Source of the DNA: an uncultured Winogradskyella sp.
GTDB taxonomy: Bacteria > Bacteroidota > Bacteroidia > Flavobacteriales > Flavobacteriaceae
Assembly (NCBI GenBank): GCA_913055905.1
Contig: CAJXLB010000004.1
Span: 1-64,000, forward strand
Length of the DNA stretch: 64,000 bases
Direction of reading: 5' to 3'
Positions within the stretch are counted from its first letter, which is position 1, and each line of letters starts with the position of its first letter. This document shows positions 25,718 to 34,284 of the stretch, piece by piece. A program made the position numbers and the translations under genes. Below the pieces are notes generated by a model that was not told the origin of the DNA, did not search any database, and worked only from the letters and a program-made list of their open reading frames with translations.

Positions 25718-27070
25718 ATGTCAAAAGACATAAGAATTAAGAAAGGTTTAGATATAAAGTTAGTTGGTGCGGCAGAGACGGTCACGGAAAACGCCATCAA
25801 AAGTAATTTTTATTCTATACAACCTGAAGATTTCCACAGTATTATTCCAAAACTTGTCGCCAAAGAAGGTACGCACATCAAAGCTGGTGAGACTATTTTT
25901 TACAATAAGGACAACGAAGCGATGAAGTTTGTGTCTCCAGTTTCTGGTGAAGTTTCTGAAGTAAAACGTGGTGAAAGACGTCGTATTCTTTCGATAAAAA
26001 TTACGGCAGATAAAGAACAAACCTATCTAGACCACGGTGCGTTTGACTTGAATTCTGATGCGGAGGCTATAAAAGCCCATTTATTGGAGTCCGGTTGTTG
26101 GGTGTTTATAAAGCAAAGACCCTATGACGTTATTGCTAATCCTAACAATACCCCTAAAGGTATCTTCATTTCGGGCTATGCTAGTGCGCCTTTAGCTGCC
26201 GATTTAGATTATGTGTTATCTGGTAAGGAGGCCGAACTACAGGCGGCAGTTACAGCACTTTCCAAGCTTACGGATGGTGCCGTTCATGTTTCAGTAGGTA
26301 AAAATTCTCAGAGTCCATTAGCTACTTTGGATAACGTAACCGTGCATCGTGTTTCAGGCCCACATCCATCAGGGAATGTTGGGACATTGATCAATAAGGT
26401 GGACCCTATTAATAAAGGTGAGACTGTGTGGACTTTAAACGCCCAAGATTTAGTGATTATTGGGGAGTTGTTGTTAACAGGTAAATTTAACGCAGAGCGT
26501 ATCGTTGCCTTAGCGGGCTCTTCCGTTAAAAAACCACGATACTTTAAGACCAAGATAGGTGCCGAAGTTGCTACGATGATTTATGATCAAGGCGTAGAAA
26601 AGGATAGTAATGATCGCATAATTTCCGGTAATGTGTTAACCGGAAAGCAGGTTGGTCCTGATGGTTATCTAGACTATTACAACAATGTTATAACGGTTAT
26701 ACCGGAAGGAGACGATTACGAATTCTTTGGATGGAACAAGCCAGTCTTCGATAAAGTGTCTACCACAAGGGCATTGACCTTTTCTTGGTTGACACCAAAA
26801 AAGAAATATGATTTAAACACCAATACAAATGGTGAGCATCGGGCTTTTGTAGTCACGGGAAGCTATGAGGAAGTATTTCCCTTAGATATATACCCCCTAC
26901 AAATTTTAAAGGCCTGTATGTACAAAGATTTAGACGAAATGGAGGCTTTGGGTATGTACGAAGTGGCGCCAGAAGATTTTGCGCTAACCGAGTTCATCTG
27001 TGTATCAAAACAGCCTCATCAAAAAATTATAAGAGAAGGATTAGATTTAATGCTTGAAGAAATCGGGTAA
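25718..27070 (+). CDS. nqrA: Na+-translocating NADH:quinone reductase subunit A
   Basis: Cytoplasmic-side subunit of the six-subunit sodium-pumping NADH dehydrogenase; linked to quinone binding. The 450 residues match the family length. It starts with MSKDIRIKKGLDIKLVGAAE and has the barrel-sandwich part PKLVAKEGTHIKAGETIFY...FVSPVSGEVSEVKRGERRRI (about 43-92), then FISGYASAPLAADLDYVL and VHRVSGPHPSGNVGTLINKVDP. First gene of nqrABCDEF, followed after 51 bp by nqrB. Confidence 0.97.
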   Translation: MSKDIRIKKGLDIKLVGAAETVTENAIKSNFYSIQPEDFHSIIPKLVAKEGTHIKAGETIFYNKDNEAMKFVSPVSGEVSEVKRGERRRILSIKITADKEQTYLDHGAFDLNSDAEAIKAHLLESGCWVFIKQRPYDVIANPNNTPKGIFISGYASAPLAADLDYVLSGKEAELQAAVTALSKLTDGAVHVSVGKNSQSPLATLDNVTVHRVSGPHPSGNVGTLINKVDPINKGETVWTLNAQDLVIIGELLLTGKFNAERIVALAGSSVKKPRYFKTKIGAEVATMIYDQGVEKDSNDRIISGNVLTGKQVGPDGYLDYYNNVITVIPEGDDYEFFGWNKPVFDKVSTTRALTFSWLTPKKKYDLNTNTNGEHRAFVVTGSYEEVFPLDIYPLQILKACMYKDLDEMEALGMYEVAPEDFALTEFICVSKQPHQKIIREGLDLMLEEIG

Positions 27071-27121
27071 GCTTACGCCATCATCAAGCTTTTCTAAAAC
27101 GCTATGAAAAACGTATAGAAA

Positions 27122-28330
27122 ATGGGATTAAAACAAAATTTACACAACTTTAAAGTTAAAAATCAGGACAAAAAGTGGATACCTGCTTTCAATGCCCTAT
27201 TTACTTTCCTATATACACCTAATGAGACCACACATGGTGGTACGCACATCAAAGCAGCCGATGACTTAAAGCGTACCATGAATACTGTTATTATTGCGCT
27301 CATTCCGTGTTTAATATTTGGTATGTTTAATGCTGGCTACCAGCATTATTTGGCTTTAGGTGAAATAGAAGCGTCTCACGGTTTCTTAGGGTCTACATTT
27401 TGGACTTGGGATAATCTTATTTTGGGAGCTTGGACCGTTCTGCCACTGGTTATTGTATCCTACGGTGTTGGTTTGGGCGTCGAGTTCATTTTTGCAATAA
27501 TCAAAGGACACGAGGTTGAAGAAGGATACTTGGTTACCGGGATGTTGGTGCCTTTAATTGTGCCTGTTGATATTCCGCTTTGGATGCTTGCTGTGGCCGT
27601 TGTATTTGGAGTGGTTATCGGCAAAGAAGTTTTTGGTGGAACGGGAATGAATATTCTAAATCCGGCCTTAACCATCAGAGCTTTCCTGTTTTTTGCCTAT
27701 CCTACTTGGATGTCTGGAGATAAGGTTTGGGTTCATGGTGCAGTAGAGCGCGCCGGCACACCAGATGCTATTTCAGGAGAAACACTTTTAGGTGCCTATG
27801 CTCAGAATACGGACCTTGCTGGCATTGGTTATTGGGACATGTTTTGGGGTTTAATACCAGGTTCAGTGGGTGAAACCTCAAAATTCCTCATTATTATCGG
27901 AGCTTTGTTTTTAATATTTACTAAGATAGGAAGCTGGCGAATTATGTTAAGTACCATCATTGGTGCTTTGGTTATGGGACTTATATTTAACGGTGTTGTT
28001 GATGCCGGTTGGATTGGTGAGACCAGTAAGTTCTATGGTTTAATGAGTGTTCCATTTTGGCAACACCTTATTATCGGAAGTATTTTGTTTGGTGCCGTTT
28101 ACATGGCGACGGATCCCGTTACGGCCTCACAAACCAATAAAGGGAAATGGATTTATGGTTTCCTAATTGGGTTTATTTCCATTATGATTCGCGTATTCAA
28201 CCCAGCATATCCAGAAGGCGTATTCCTAGCGATATTACTCATGAACGTTTTTGCGCCAACTATAGACCACTATGTGGTGCAAAGCAACGTAAAAAGAAGA
28301 TTAAAACGATTAAAAGTTAAAGCGGCTTAA
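27122..28330 (+). CDS. nqrB: Na+-translocating NADH:quinone reductase subunit B
   Basis: Membrane subunit with about ten spans that carries covalent FMN and riboflavin and takes part in Na+ transport. The 402 residues are full length, with the family's GKEVFGGTGMNILNPALTIRAFLFFAYP region (about 168-194). In well-studied NqrB the FMN is esterified to Thr in an SGAT motif; here the site reads D215-A-I-S218-G-E220-T221, so the Thr is kept but the Ala before it is Glu. The flavin transferase ApbE is encoded 5 kb downstream. nqrC follows after 2 nt. Confidence 0.96.
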   Translation: MGLKQNLHNFKVKNQDKKWIPAFNALFTFLYTPNETTHGGTHIKAADDLKRTMNTVIIALIPCLIFGMFNAGYQHYLALGEIEASHGFLGSTFWTWDNLILGAWTVLPLVIVSYGVGLGVEFIFAIIKGHEVEEGYLVTGMLVPLIVPVDIPLWMLAVAVVFGVVIGKEVFGGTGMNILNPALTIRAFLFFAYPTWMSGDKVWVHGAVERAGTPDAISGETLLGAYAQNTDLAGIGYWDMFWGLIPGSVGETSKFLIIIGALFLIFTKIGSWRIMLSTIIGALVMGLIFNGVVDAGWIGETSKFYGLMSVPFWQHLIIGSILFGAVYMATDPVTASQTNKGKWIYGFLIGFISIMIRVFNPAYPEGVFLAILLMNVFAPTIDHYVVQSNVKRRLKRLKVKAA

Positions 28331-28332
28331 TT

Positions 28333-29079
28333 ATGGCAATCGATACAGAAAAAAACAGTTATACGGTCATTTTTGCTATCGCAATGGTTGTTGTGGTAGG
28401 TGCGATTTTGGCTGGTTTAGCTTCAGGATTAAAACCCTTGGTAAAAGCCAACGAGCGTTACGAAAAACAACAAAATATTCTCTACGCGCTTGGCGTAAAC
28501 AATAATACAGGAGCCAATGATGTAGAATTTATTCCTACGAACATTGTAGAGGAAGAATTCAATAAATACATTAAAAAACAGTATGTTATTCAAGGCGGTG
28601 AGGTTACTGAAGATGATGAGGCTTATTTGATTGACATCAAAAAAGAATCAGCCAAGGCTAAGAACCCAGATTATGAGCGCAGACTTCCGCTTTTTGTTGG
28701 AGAGAAGGACGGTAAAGAGGTATACATAGTACCTGTAAGAGGTAAAGGTCTATGGGATGCCATTTGGGGTTATGTTGCCCTTGACAAGGATATGGTCGTT
28801 CAAGGTGTTTACTTTGACCATAAAGGTGAAACTCCTGGTTTGGGAGCTGAGATAAAGCAGCGCTATTTCATGGATGATTTCACTGGTGAAAAATTCTTGG
28901 ATGGTGATGTCTTCAAAGGCATTAAAGTTGCTAAAGGAAATAACGATCCTAAAAATACAATTAAGGACGACCATGAAGTTGACGCTCTAGCAGGGGCTAC
29001 GATTACTGGTGATGGTGTATCGGCCATGTTACAAAAAGATGTAAGGATGTATAAATCATATTTTGATTCATTAAATTAA
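28333..29079 (+). CDS. nqrC: Na+-translocating NADH:quinone reductase subunit C
   Basis: Single-span subunit with a periplasmic FMN-binding domain carrying the second covalent FMN. The 248 residues have one N-terminal membrane helix (about 10-30) and the FMN_bind domain. The flavinylation motif near the C-terminus is canonical: D217-A-L-A-G221-A-T223, with Thr223 the expected acceptor. GLWDAIWGYVAL and DHKGETPGLGAEI are also conserved. It starts 2 nt after nqrB and is followed by nqrD after 6 nt. Confidence 0.96.
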   Translation: MAIDTEKNSYTVIFAIAMVVVVGAILAGLASGLKPLVKANERYEKQQNILYALGVNNNTGANDVEFIPTNIVEEEFNKYIKKQYVIQGGEVTEDDEAYLIDIKKESAKAKNPDYERRLPLFVGEKDGKEVYIVPVRGKGLWDAIWGYVALDKDMVVQGVYFDHKGETPGLGAEIKQRYFMDDFTGEKFLDGDVFKGIKVAKGNNDPKNTIKDDHEVDALAGATITGDGVSAMLQKDVRMYKSYFDSLN

Positions 29080-29085
29080 TAGTAT

Positions 29086-29730
29086 ATGGGACTTTTATCG
29101 AAAAAAGACAGTAAACTTATTTTAGATCCTTTAGCGGATAATAACCCTATTACTATTCAGGTTTTAGGTATCTGTTCTGCATTGGCTATTACGGCACAAC
29201 TGAAGCCCTCTATAGTTATGGCAATTTCAGTATTGTTCGTAATGGGTGTGGGTAATGTGGTTATCTCCTTAATGCGAAACATTATACCATCTAAAATTAG
29301 AATCATCGTACAGTTGATTGTAGTGGCTACCTTAGTAATCATAGTAGACCAGGTTTTAAAAGCGTTCTCGTATGCCTTGAGCAAGGAACTATCCGTATTT
29401 ATTGGACTTATTATTACCAACTGTATCATTATGGGACGTTTTGAAGCTTTTGCTTTAGGTAATGGTGTATGGCGTTCATTTTTAGATGGGATAGGTAATG
29501 CCCTTGGTTATGGTGTTATCTTAATTATAGTTGGTTTCTTTAGAGAACTTTTAGGTTCTGGTACCTTATTCGGATTAAAAGTCCTTGGAGATCCCGTTGA
29601 AAAAACAGGCTTGTACGCTATCGGTTATGAAAATAATGGATTTATGGTATTACCACCTATGGCACTTATTGTGGTAGGTTTAATAATATGGGTGCAGCGT
29701 TCAAGAAACAAAGCTTTAATCGAAGACTAA
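29086..29730 (+). CDS. nqrD: Na+-translocating NADH:quinone reductase subunit D
   Basis: Integral membrane subunit with six spans of the NqrD/RnfE family; together with NqrE it holds an intramembrane Fe-S cluster between symmetric half-helices. The 214 residues match the usual length. The cysteines expected for the cluster are visible: GICSALAIT (Cys about 30) and IITNCIIMGRFEAFA (Cys about 112). The gene lies 6 nt after nqrC and 57 nt before nqrE. Confidence 0.96.
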   Translation: MGLLSKKDSKLILDPLADNNPITIQVLGICSALAITAQLKPSIVMAISVLFVMGVGNVVISLMRNIIPSKIRIIVQLIVVATLVIIVDQVLKAFSYALSKELSVFIGLIITNCIIMGRFEAFALGNGVWRSFLDGIGNALGYGVILIIVGFFRELLGSGTLFGLKVLGDPVEKTGLYAIGYENNGFMVLPPMALIVVGLIIWVQRSRNKALIED

Positions 29731-29787
29731 AACATAAAGTAACAACGCTTTGGTGTAGTTGATTACTTAAAACGAATAGAACAAAAA

Positions 29788-30522
29788 ATGGAACATTTAG
29801 AATTATTTTTTAAATCGATTTTTGTGGATAATATGGTATTTGCATATTTCCTTGGGATGTGTTCATACCTTGCCGTATCCAAAAAAGTATCTACGGCTGT
29901 AGGTCTAGGCGCTGCCGTAATTTTTGTATTGACCATAACCGTTCCACTTAACTGGTTGTTAGATCAGTATTTACTTCAGGAGGGTGCTTTATCATGGTTA
30001 GGCGAAGAGTATGCGTCTTACGATTTGAGTTTCCTTTCCTTTATAATGTTTATTGCTACCATAGCTACTATGGTACAGTTGGTAGAAATCGTTGTGGAGA
30101 AATTTTCGCCATCCCTTTATAATTCCTTAGGTATCTTTTTACCGCTTATAGCCGTAAACTGTGCTATTTTAGGAGGGTCTTTATTTATGCAATCCCGCGA
30201 AATTGAAACCTTGGGTCTTGCCCTTAATTACGGTTTCTCTTCTGGAATTGGATGGTTTTTAGCTATACTCGCTATTGCCGCTATTAGAGAGAAAATAAGA
30301 TATTCTGCTGTTCCACCTGCGCTTAGAGGTTTAGGAATTACCTTTATCATCACAGGACTTATGGCTATCGGGTTTATGAGTTTTGGTGGAATGTTAACAG
30401 GAGGCGATGAGCCAGCTGCGAAGCCAGAAGAGACCAGTGCATTGATTGAAAAAGAAAAAGAAGAAAAACAAGTTGAATCCAAGGCAGAGGTTAGTCTTGT
30501 AGACAACTTAAATAAAAATTAG
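29788..30522 (+). CDS. nqrE: Na+-translocating NADH:quinone reductase subunit E, with extended C-terminus
   Basis: Membrane partner of NqrD, sharing the intramembrane iron-sulfur site. Conserved Cys segments are seen: [10 protein letters not shown] and [14 protein letters not shown]. The protein is 244 residues, about 40 more than the ~200 typical of proteobacterial NqrE. The extra part (about 207-244) is a charged, low-complexity cytoplasmic or periplasmic tail rich in Glu, Lys and Pro ([19 protein letters not shown]). The tail is in frame, with no frameshift sign. nqrF starts 2 nt after the stop. Confidence 0.95.
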   Translation: MEHLELFFKSIFVDNMVFAYFLGMCSYLAVSKKVSTAVGLGAAVIFVLTITVPLNWLLDQYLLQEGALSWLGEEYASYDLSFLSFIMFIATIATMVQLVEIVVEKFSPSLYNSLGIFLPLIAVNCAILGGSLFMQSREIETLGLALNYGFSSGIGWFLAILAIAAIREKIRYSAVPPALRGLGITFIITGLMAIGFMSFGGMLTGGDEPAAKPEETSALIEKEKEEKQVESKAEVSLVDNLNKN

Positions 30523-30524
30523 TT

Positions 30525-31838
30525 ATGATGATATTAGCCGCAAGTACCATAGGTACTGTTTTAGCAACCATAGCAGCCTTTTTAGTTGTAACCTTACTTT
30601 TAGTGACCTTATTGTTGGTGGTAAAGCAAAAACTTTCCCCTTCAGGTCCGGTAAAGATTACCATAAATGGCGAAAAAACCATAGAGGTGGCCTCAGGAGG
30701 TACGCTATTGTCAACTTTAGGTAGCAACAAAGTGTTCTTGCCATCAGCTTGTGGTGGTGGTGGAACCTGCATCCAGTGCGAATGTCATGTGCTTTCTGGA
30801 GGTGGTGAAGCACTTCCTACCGAAACGCCACACTTTACAAGAAAAGAGCTGCAGAGTGGAGCCCGTTTGGCTTGCCAGGTTAAGGTAAAGCAAGACATGG
30901 AAATTACCATTCCTGAAGAAGTGTTTGGTATTAAGAAATGGGAAGCTACCGTGGTTAGAAACTACAACGTTGCCTCTTTTATTAAGGAGTTTGTGGTTGA
31001 GATTCCAGAAGAAATGAATTATAAGGCAGGTGGTTATATTCAAATTGAAATTCCACCTTGTACCATAAAGTATGAAGATATAGATATCACCGCTCACCCA
31101 GAGGAGCACGATAAACCCGATAAGTTCCAAGAAGAATGGGATAAATTTGGTTTATGGCCATTGGTGATGAAAAATGACGAAGTCGTAGAGCGTGCCTATT
31201 CTATGGCCTCTTATCCAGCTGAAGGTCGTGAGATTATGTTGAACGTTAGAATTGCAACTCCGCCATGGGACCGGTCTAAGAATCAATGGATGGATGTCAA
31301 CCCAGGTATAGCATCGTCATACATCTTTGCTCAAAAACCAGGTGATAAAGTAACCATCTCAGGCCCTTATGGCGAATTCTTTATCAATGAATCCGAGAGT
31401 GAGATGTTGTATGTAGGTGGTGGCGCCGGAATGGCACCAATGCGCTCGCATTTGTATCACTTATTCAAAACCTTAAAAACTGGGCGTACCGTAACCTATT
31501 GGTACGGTGGTCGTTCTAAAAGAGAGCTGTTTTACATAGAGCACTTTAGGGAACTGGAGAAGGAATTCCCAAACTTTAAGTTCTACATGGCCTTATCTGA
31601 GCCTTTGGAAGAAGATAATTGGAAAGTCAAAAAGGATATCAATGATGAAGAAGGTGATGGCTTTGTTGGATTTATTCATCAAGTAGTTATAGATAACTAT
31701 TTAAACCACCACGAGACACCAGAAGATATCGAACTGTATTTCTGTGGACCTCCATTGATGAACCAAGCTGTTCAAAAAATGGGTGAGGATTTTGGAATAC
31801 CAGACGAACATATTAGATTCGATGATTTCGGAGGATAG
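30525..31838 (+). CDS. nqrF: Na+-translocating NADH:quinone reductase subunit F
   Basis: NADH-oxidising entry subunit. The 437 residues contain one N-terminal membrane helix (about 5-33), a plant-type [2Fe-2S] ferredoxin domain with ligands Cys76, Cys82, Cys85 and Cys117, and an FAD/NADH reductase domain with RAYSMASYP (FAD), GGGAGMAPMRSH (NADH) and YFCGPPLMNQAV. The length is slightly above the ~405-410 residues of Vibrio NqrF, with an insert around residues 180-205 (DITAHPEEHDKPDKFQEEW). Last gene of the operon, followed by a strong terminator. Confidence 0.97.
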   Translation: MMILAASTIGTVLATIAAFLVVTLLLVTLLLVVKQKLSPSGPVKITINGEKTIEVASGGTLLSTLGSNKVFLPSACGGGGTCIQCECHVLSGGGEALPTETPHFTRKELQSGARLACQVKVKQDMEITIPEEVFGIKKWEATVVRNYNVASFIKEFVVEIPEEMNYKAGGYIQIEIPPCTIKYEDIDITAHPEEHDKPDKFQEEWDKFGLWPLVMKNDEVVERAYSMASYPAEGREIMLNVRIATPPWDRSKNQWMDVNPGIASSYIFAQKPGDKVTISGPYGEFFINESESEMLYVGGGAGMAPMRSHLYHLFKTLKTGRTVTYWYGGRSKRELFYIEHFRELEKEFPNFKFYMALSEPLEEDNWKVKKDINDEEGDGFVGFIHQVVIDNYLNHHETPEDIELYFCGPPLMNQAVQKMGEDFGIPDEHIRFDDFGG

Positions 31839-31842
31839 AACA

Positions 31843-31873
31843 GAAAAAGCCAACTTAAAGTTGGCTTTTTTTA
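31843..31873. terminator. Terminator of the nqr operon
   Basis: A perfect 8-bp stem (agccaact 31848-31855 with agttggct 31859-31866), loop 3 nt, flanked by AAAA and T7. Symmetrical A/T flanks make it useful for the convergent gene ending at 31900 as well. The same hairpin core recurs at 46463-46494. Confidence 0.85.
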
Positions 31874-31899
31874 TAGGTTTGTTTGTAAATGTTATTCCG

Positions 31900-32343
31900 T
31901 TAGACTTCGGCCAATTCCTTCGTTTTGTCGAATTTAAATAGTGCCGAGCAGTCCATGACATTTTCAATATTATCTAATTTGCATAGGCACTCTACAACAC
32001 GAGATAAACCGTTGAATAAGATATCCTTATCGCTGATGTCATTTGGACGAATCAAGCGCCCTTTGCTAAGACCCAGGTAGCCACAACCTTCAAGAAATGC
32101 TCTTTCAATCTGTAATAATTCTAAAGGCGTATAACCATTGAAGCGCCTACCAAAATTTTGGTTGACTAGACCAACATAATTTAACGTCACTGCACCATGC
32201 CTATCGGTTAAATTTTTCCAACTATCCGAACAATCTAGGATGTTACCAACAGCGCAGTGCTTGCAATCGTCAGGGTTTAAGGTGTTGTTATGAAAAGCCT
32301 TGTAAAGTTTGTTTACGGCCAAATCAAATCGTGTCATATTCAT
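31900..32343 (-). CDS. Cys-rich conserved small protein next to nqrF
   Basis: A 147-residue soluble protein that I do not recognise as a characterised family. It has seven cysteines: a compact CxxC-x7-C cluster (C27, C30, C38, in DDCKHCAVGNILDC) and C87, C119, C121, C132, so metal or Fe-S binding or a redox role is possible. Other striking segments are VGLVNQNFGRRFNGYTPLELLQIERAFLEGCGY and LFNGLSRVVECLCKLD. No signal peptide. It faces nqrF tail-to-tail and lies in the block between nqr and apbE, so a link to Nqr or iron-sulfur/flavin assembly is a reasonable guess. I have a vague memory of similar flavobacterial proteins carrying Nqr-related names, which is not evidence. Confidence 0.8.
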   Translation of the reverse strand: MNMTRFDLAVNKLYKAFHNNTLNPDDCKHCAVGNILDCSDSWKNLTDRHGAVTLNYVGLVNQNFGRRFNGYTPLELLQIERAFLEGCGYLGLSKGRLIRPNDISDKDILFNGLSRVVECLCKLDNIENVMDCSALFKFDKTKELAEV

Positions 32344-32408
32344 TTTCTTTTTTTTCTTTTTCAGTATTGAATATACAAAAAATCAAAACCAAACTCAAAA
32401 TGCTACTT

Positions 32409-32792
32409 TTATTTATATTCCATAATTAGGAATTCAGCTGTTGTATTACCAATATTTAATACTTCGTGCCATTCAATGGCGTCATTGGTAAAACTATATC
32501 CAGTAGGTATGTTTACTTCACGAATTCCGTTGGCATCCGTAATCCTAAACGTGCCACCGGACAAGGTGTAACCAACGTGAGGGTTGTGGTAGTGACGTTC
32601 ATGGCCCACGTTAGGAGGAAAGGTACACTTCAAAACCCTCAGTTTAGGTGTATTTTCCAAGACTTCACAAACCTTCTCACCATTCCAACCGGCTTCGAGC
32701 GGATCTGGGAGATTGGTTTTTGCTTTACAATGACACAAGGCCAATAAGAGAATCAGTCCGAAATATTTGCCGTAATTCATGGTGCTTTTCAT
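32409..32792 (-). CDS. Cupin-domain lipoprotein
   Basis: A small exported cupin. From the ATG at 32792 it is 127 residues; an ATG at 32780 is equally possible. The signal peptide ends in a lipobox (LLLALC-H-C). The mature domain is a single conserved cupin barrel with the metal-binding motif GHERHYHNPHVGYTLSGG (H-x-H, then E replaced by other residues in the first motif) and the second motif IEWHEVLNIG. Metal binding through these histidines is likely; substrate unknown. Outer-membrane anchoring is inferred from the lipobox. A one-mismatch -7 box (TATATTTA) lies just upstream. Confidence 0.8.
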   Translation of the reverse strand: MKSTMNYGKYFGLILLLALCHCKAKTNLPDPLEAGWNGEKVCEVLENTPKLRVLKCTFPPNVGHERHYHNPHVGYTLSGGTFRITDANGIREVNIPTGYSFTNDAIEWHEVLNIGNTTAEFLIMEYK

Positions 32793-32862
32793 AACTGGTT
32801 TTAGTTTATAAATATACAAGGCTTATTAGACTCTCACATTTATTTTTTGCTGTTAGAGTTTG

Positions 32863-32870
32863 TATCTTTG
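32863..32870 (+). promoter_or_regulatory. -7 promoter box (TATCTTTG) 4 nt from the start codon
   Basis: Exact TAnnTTTG match whose last G is only 4 nt before the ATG at 32875. A transcript from it would start at or within a base or two of the ATG, so the mRNA should be leaderless. Confidence 0.55.
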
Positions 32871-32874
32871 TTTT

Positions 32875-33252
32875 ATGTCCAGAGCATTAACAGAACAAGA
32901 GCTTCATAATTTGGCCATGAATCACGTGGGCAAGGATTTAGAGCAACGTGGTTTTGAGTTTATAGCCATTAACAGCAAGCTCAAGCGGCATCCGCAATTT
33001 GTTTGCATCGATAAGAACAACCACTATTTTTTTGTAATCGTAAGAGCCGTTATGCTTCCTGAAAACCCTAATAATTATGATGTGGTTTGGATGGAGACCT
33101 TTAAGAAGCATGCTTTTGATAAAAATGCCAAGGTCCTTTACGCAGGTGTTGGTTTGGGTAATCCTAATGGAGAAGATCTGCCTTTGTATCTAAACGAGGA
33201 ATATTTAATTGAATACAATGGTATACAAGTTATAGAAATGAACCTTAATTAG
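32875..33252 (+). CDS. Conserved small protein upstream of apbE
   Basis: A 125-residue soluble protein from the ATG at 32875 (MSRALTEQELHNLAM); the five open codons before it overlap the promoter box. I recognise it only as conserved in flavobacteria near Nqr genes. Features: an N-terminal helix, GKDLEQRGFEFIAINSKLKRHPQFVCI, an alternating beta core (YFFVIVRAVMLPENPNNYDVVWMETFKKHA), and VLYAGVGLGNP. The layout alpha-beta-beta-beta with conserved Lys/Arg/Glu vaguely recalls small restriction-endonuclease-like folds, but no catalytic set is convincing. apbE starts 38 bp after its stop on the same strand, so they are probably co-transcribed and may share a role in Nqr maturation. Confidence 0.82.
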   Translation: MSRALTEQELHNLAMNHVGKDLEQRGFEFIAINSKLKRHPQFVCIDKNNHYFFVIVRAVMLPENPNNYDVVWMETFKKHAFDKNAKVLYAGVGLGNPNGEDLPLYLNEEYLIEYNGIQVIEMNLN

Positions 33253-33290
33253 CAGTAGCGTGACCTTTTTCCTCCAAAGTTAAATTGTAT

Positions 33291-34274
33291 ATGAAAAGAA
33301 TTTTATCCATTGTCTTTCTCGCCTTCATTGTTGTAGCTTGTACTTCTAAGGCCACAGAGAATGTAAAGCTTCAAGGCCCAGTATTTGGTACCGATTTTTC
33401 CATTTTGTATTATGCTGAAGACAGCGCAAACTACATTGAAGCGATTGATAGCTTATTTCAGGTGGTTAATATGTCCTTATCAACCTATATTCCAGAATCT
33501 AGGCTATCCCAAATCAATAGAAACGAGACCACTGCAGTAGACGAGCATTTTAAAAAGGTTTTGAAGGCTTCAAAAGAGGTTTATAGGTTTTCTGAAGGTG
33601 TTTTTGATCCCACAATTGGAAATGTGGTTAACGCCTGGAATTTTGGTGCTGATGAAAACAAATTTGTTATAGACAGTACCACCATAGATAGCTTAATGCA
33701 ATATGTTGGCCTGAATAGAGTTGGGATTGTAGGGGATAATCTTAAGAAACCCAAAGAAACCTACATTGAGTTTAATGCCATTGCCAAGGGTTATGGTGTT
33801 GATGTGGTTTGCGAATTTTTAGAATCAAAGGGTATTGATAACTATCTGGTAACCATTGGTGGAGACATGAGGGTTTCTGGTATAAATAAGGAAAAAGGAC
33901 AGCCATGGTTGATTGGGATTGACGATCCTAATTTTGACGGAACACAAACCTACTCTAAAACCATTACGCTTAAAGATGAAGCTATGGCCACCTCAGGGAC
34001 CTACAGAAAATTTAAAGTAGACGAAAATGGCCAGCGCTATGCGCACATCATCAATACCAAAACAGGGTATCCAACAAAGACCAATGTGTTAAGCGTATCG
34101 GTGATTGCGAAAGATTGTATGACGGCAGATGCCTATGCTACAACATTTCAGGCCATGGGCGTAGAAAAGGTGAAATCCTTTTTGGTAAATCACCCTGAAT
34201 TGAAAGCTTATTTCATTTACCTCAATGCCAACAATGAGTTGGATTTCATCGGTTTAAATGGCTTTCCTGAGTAA
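33291..34274 (+). CDS. apbE: FAD:protein FMN transferase (ApbE), lipoprotein
   Basis: Mg2+-dependent enzyme that hydrolyses FAD and attaches FMN to Thr in NqrB/NqrC-type (and RnfG/D) proteins. The ATG at 33291 gives 327 residues with a lipoprotein signal ending VVAC, as in other periplasmic ApbE. Motifs: GPVFGTDFSI, MSLSTYIPESRLSQIN, SEGVFDPTIGNVVNAWNFG, FNAIAKGYGVD, YLVTIGGDMRVSG, ATSGTYRKF, HIINTKTGYPTKTNVLSVSVIA and DCMTADAYAT (Asp/Ala/Thr metal site). Its neighbour relation with nqrA-F matches its substrate. It abuts a convergent methyltransferase gene with 10 bp between. Confidence 0.95.
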   Translation: MKRILSIVFLAFIVVACTSKATENVKLQGPVFGTDFSILYYAEDSANYIEAIDSLFQVVNMSLSTYIPESRLSQINRNETTAVDEHFKKVLKASKEVYRFSEGVFDPTIGNVVNAWNFGADENKFVIDSTTIDSLMQYVGLNRVGIVGDNLKKPKETYIEFNAIAKGYGVDVVCEFLESKGIDNYLVTIGGDMRVSGINKEKGQPWLIGIDDPNFDGTQTYSKTITLKDEAMATSGTYRKFKVDENGQRYAHIINTKTGYPTKTNVLSVSVIAKDCMTADAYATTFQAMGVEKVKSFLVNHPELKAYFIYLNANNELDFIGLNGFPE

Positions 34275-34284
34275 GTTTAAGTTG

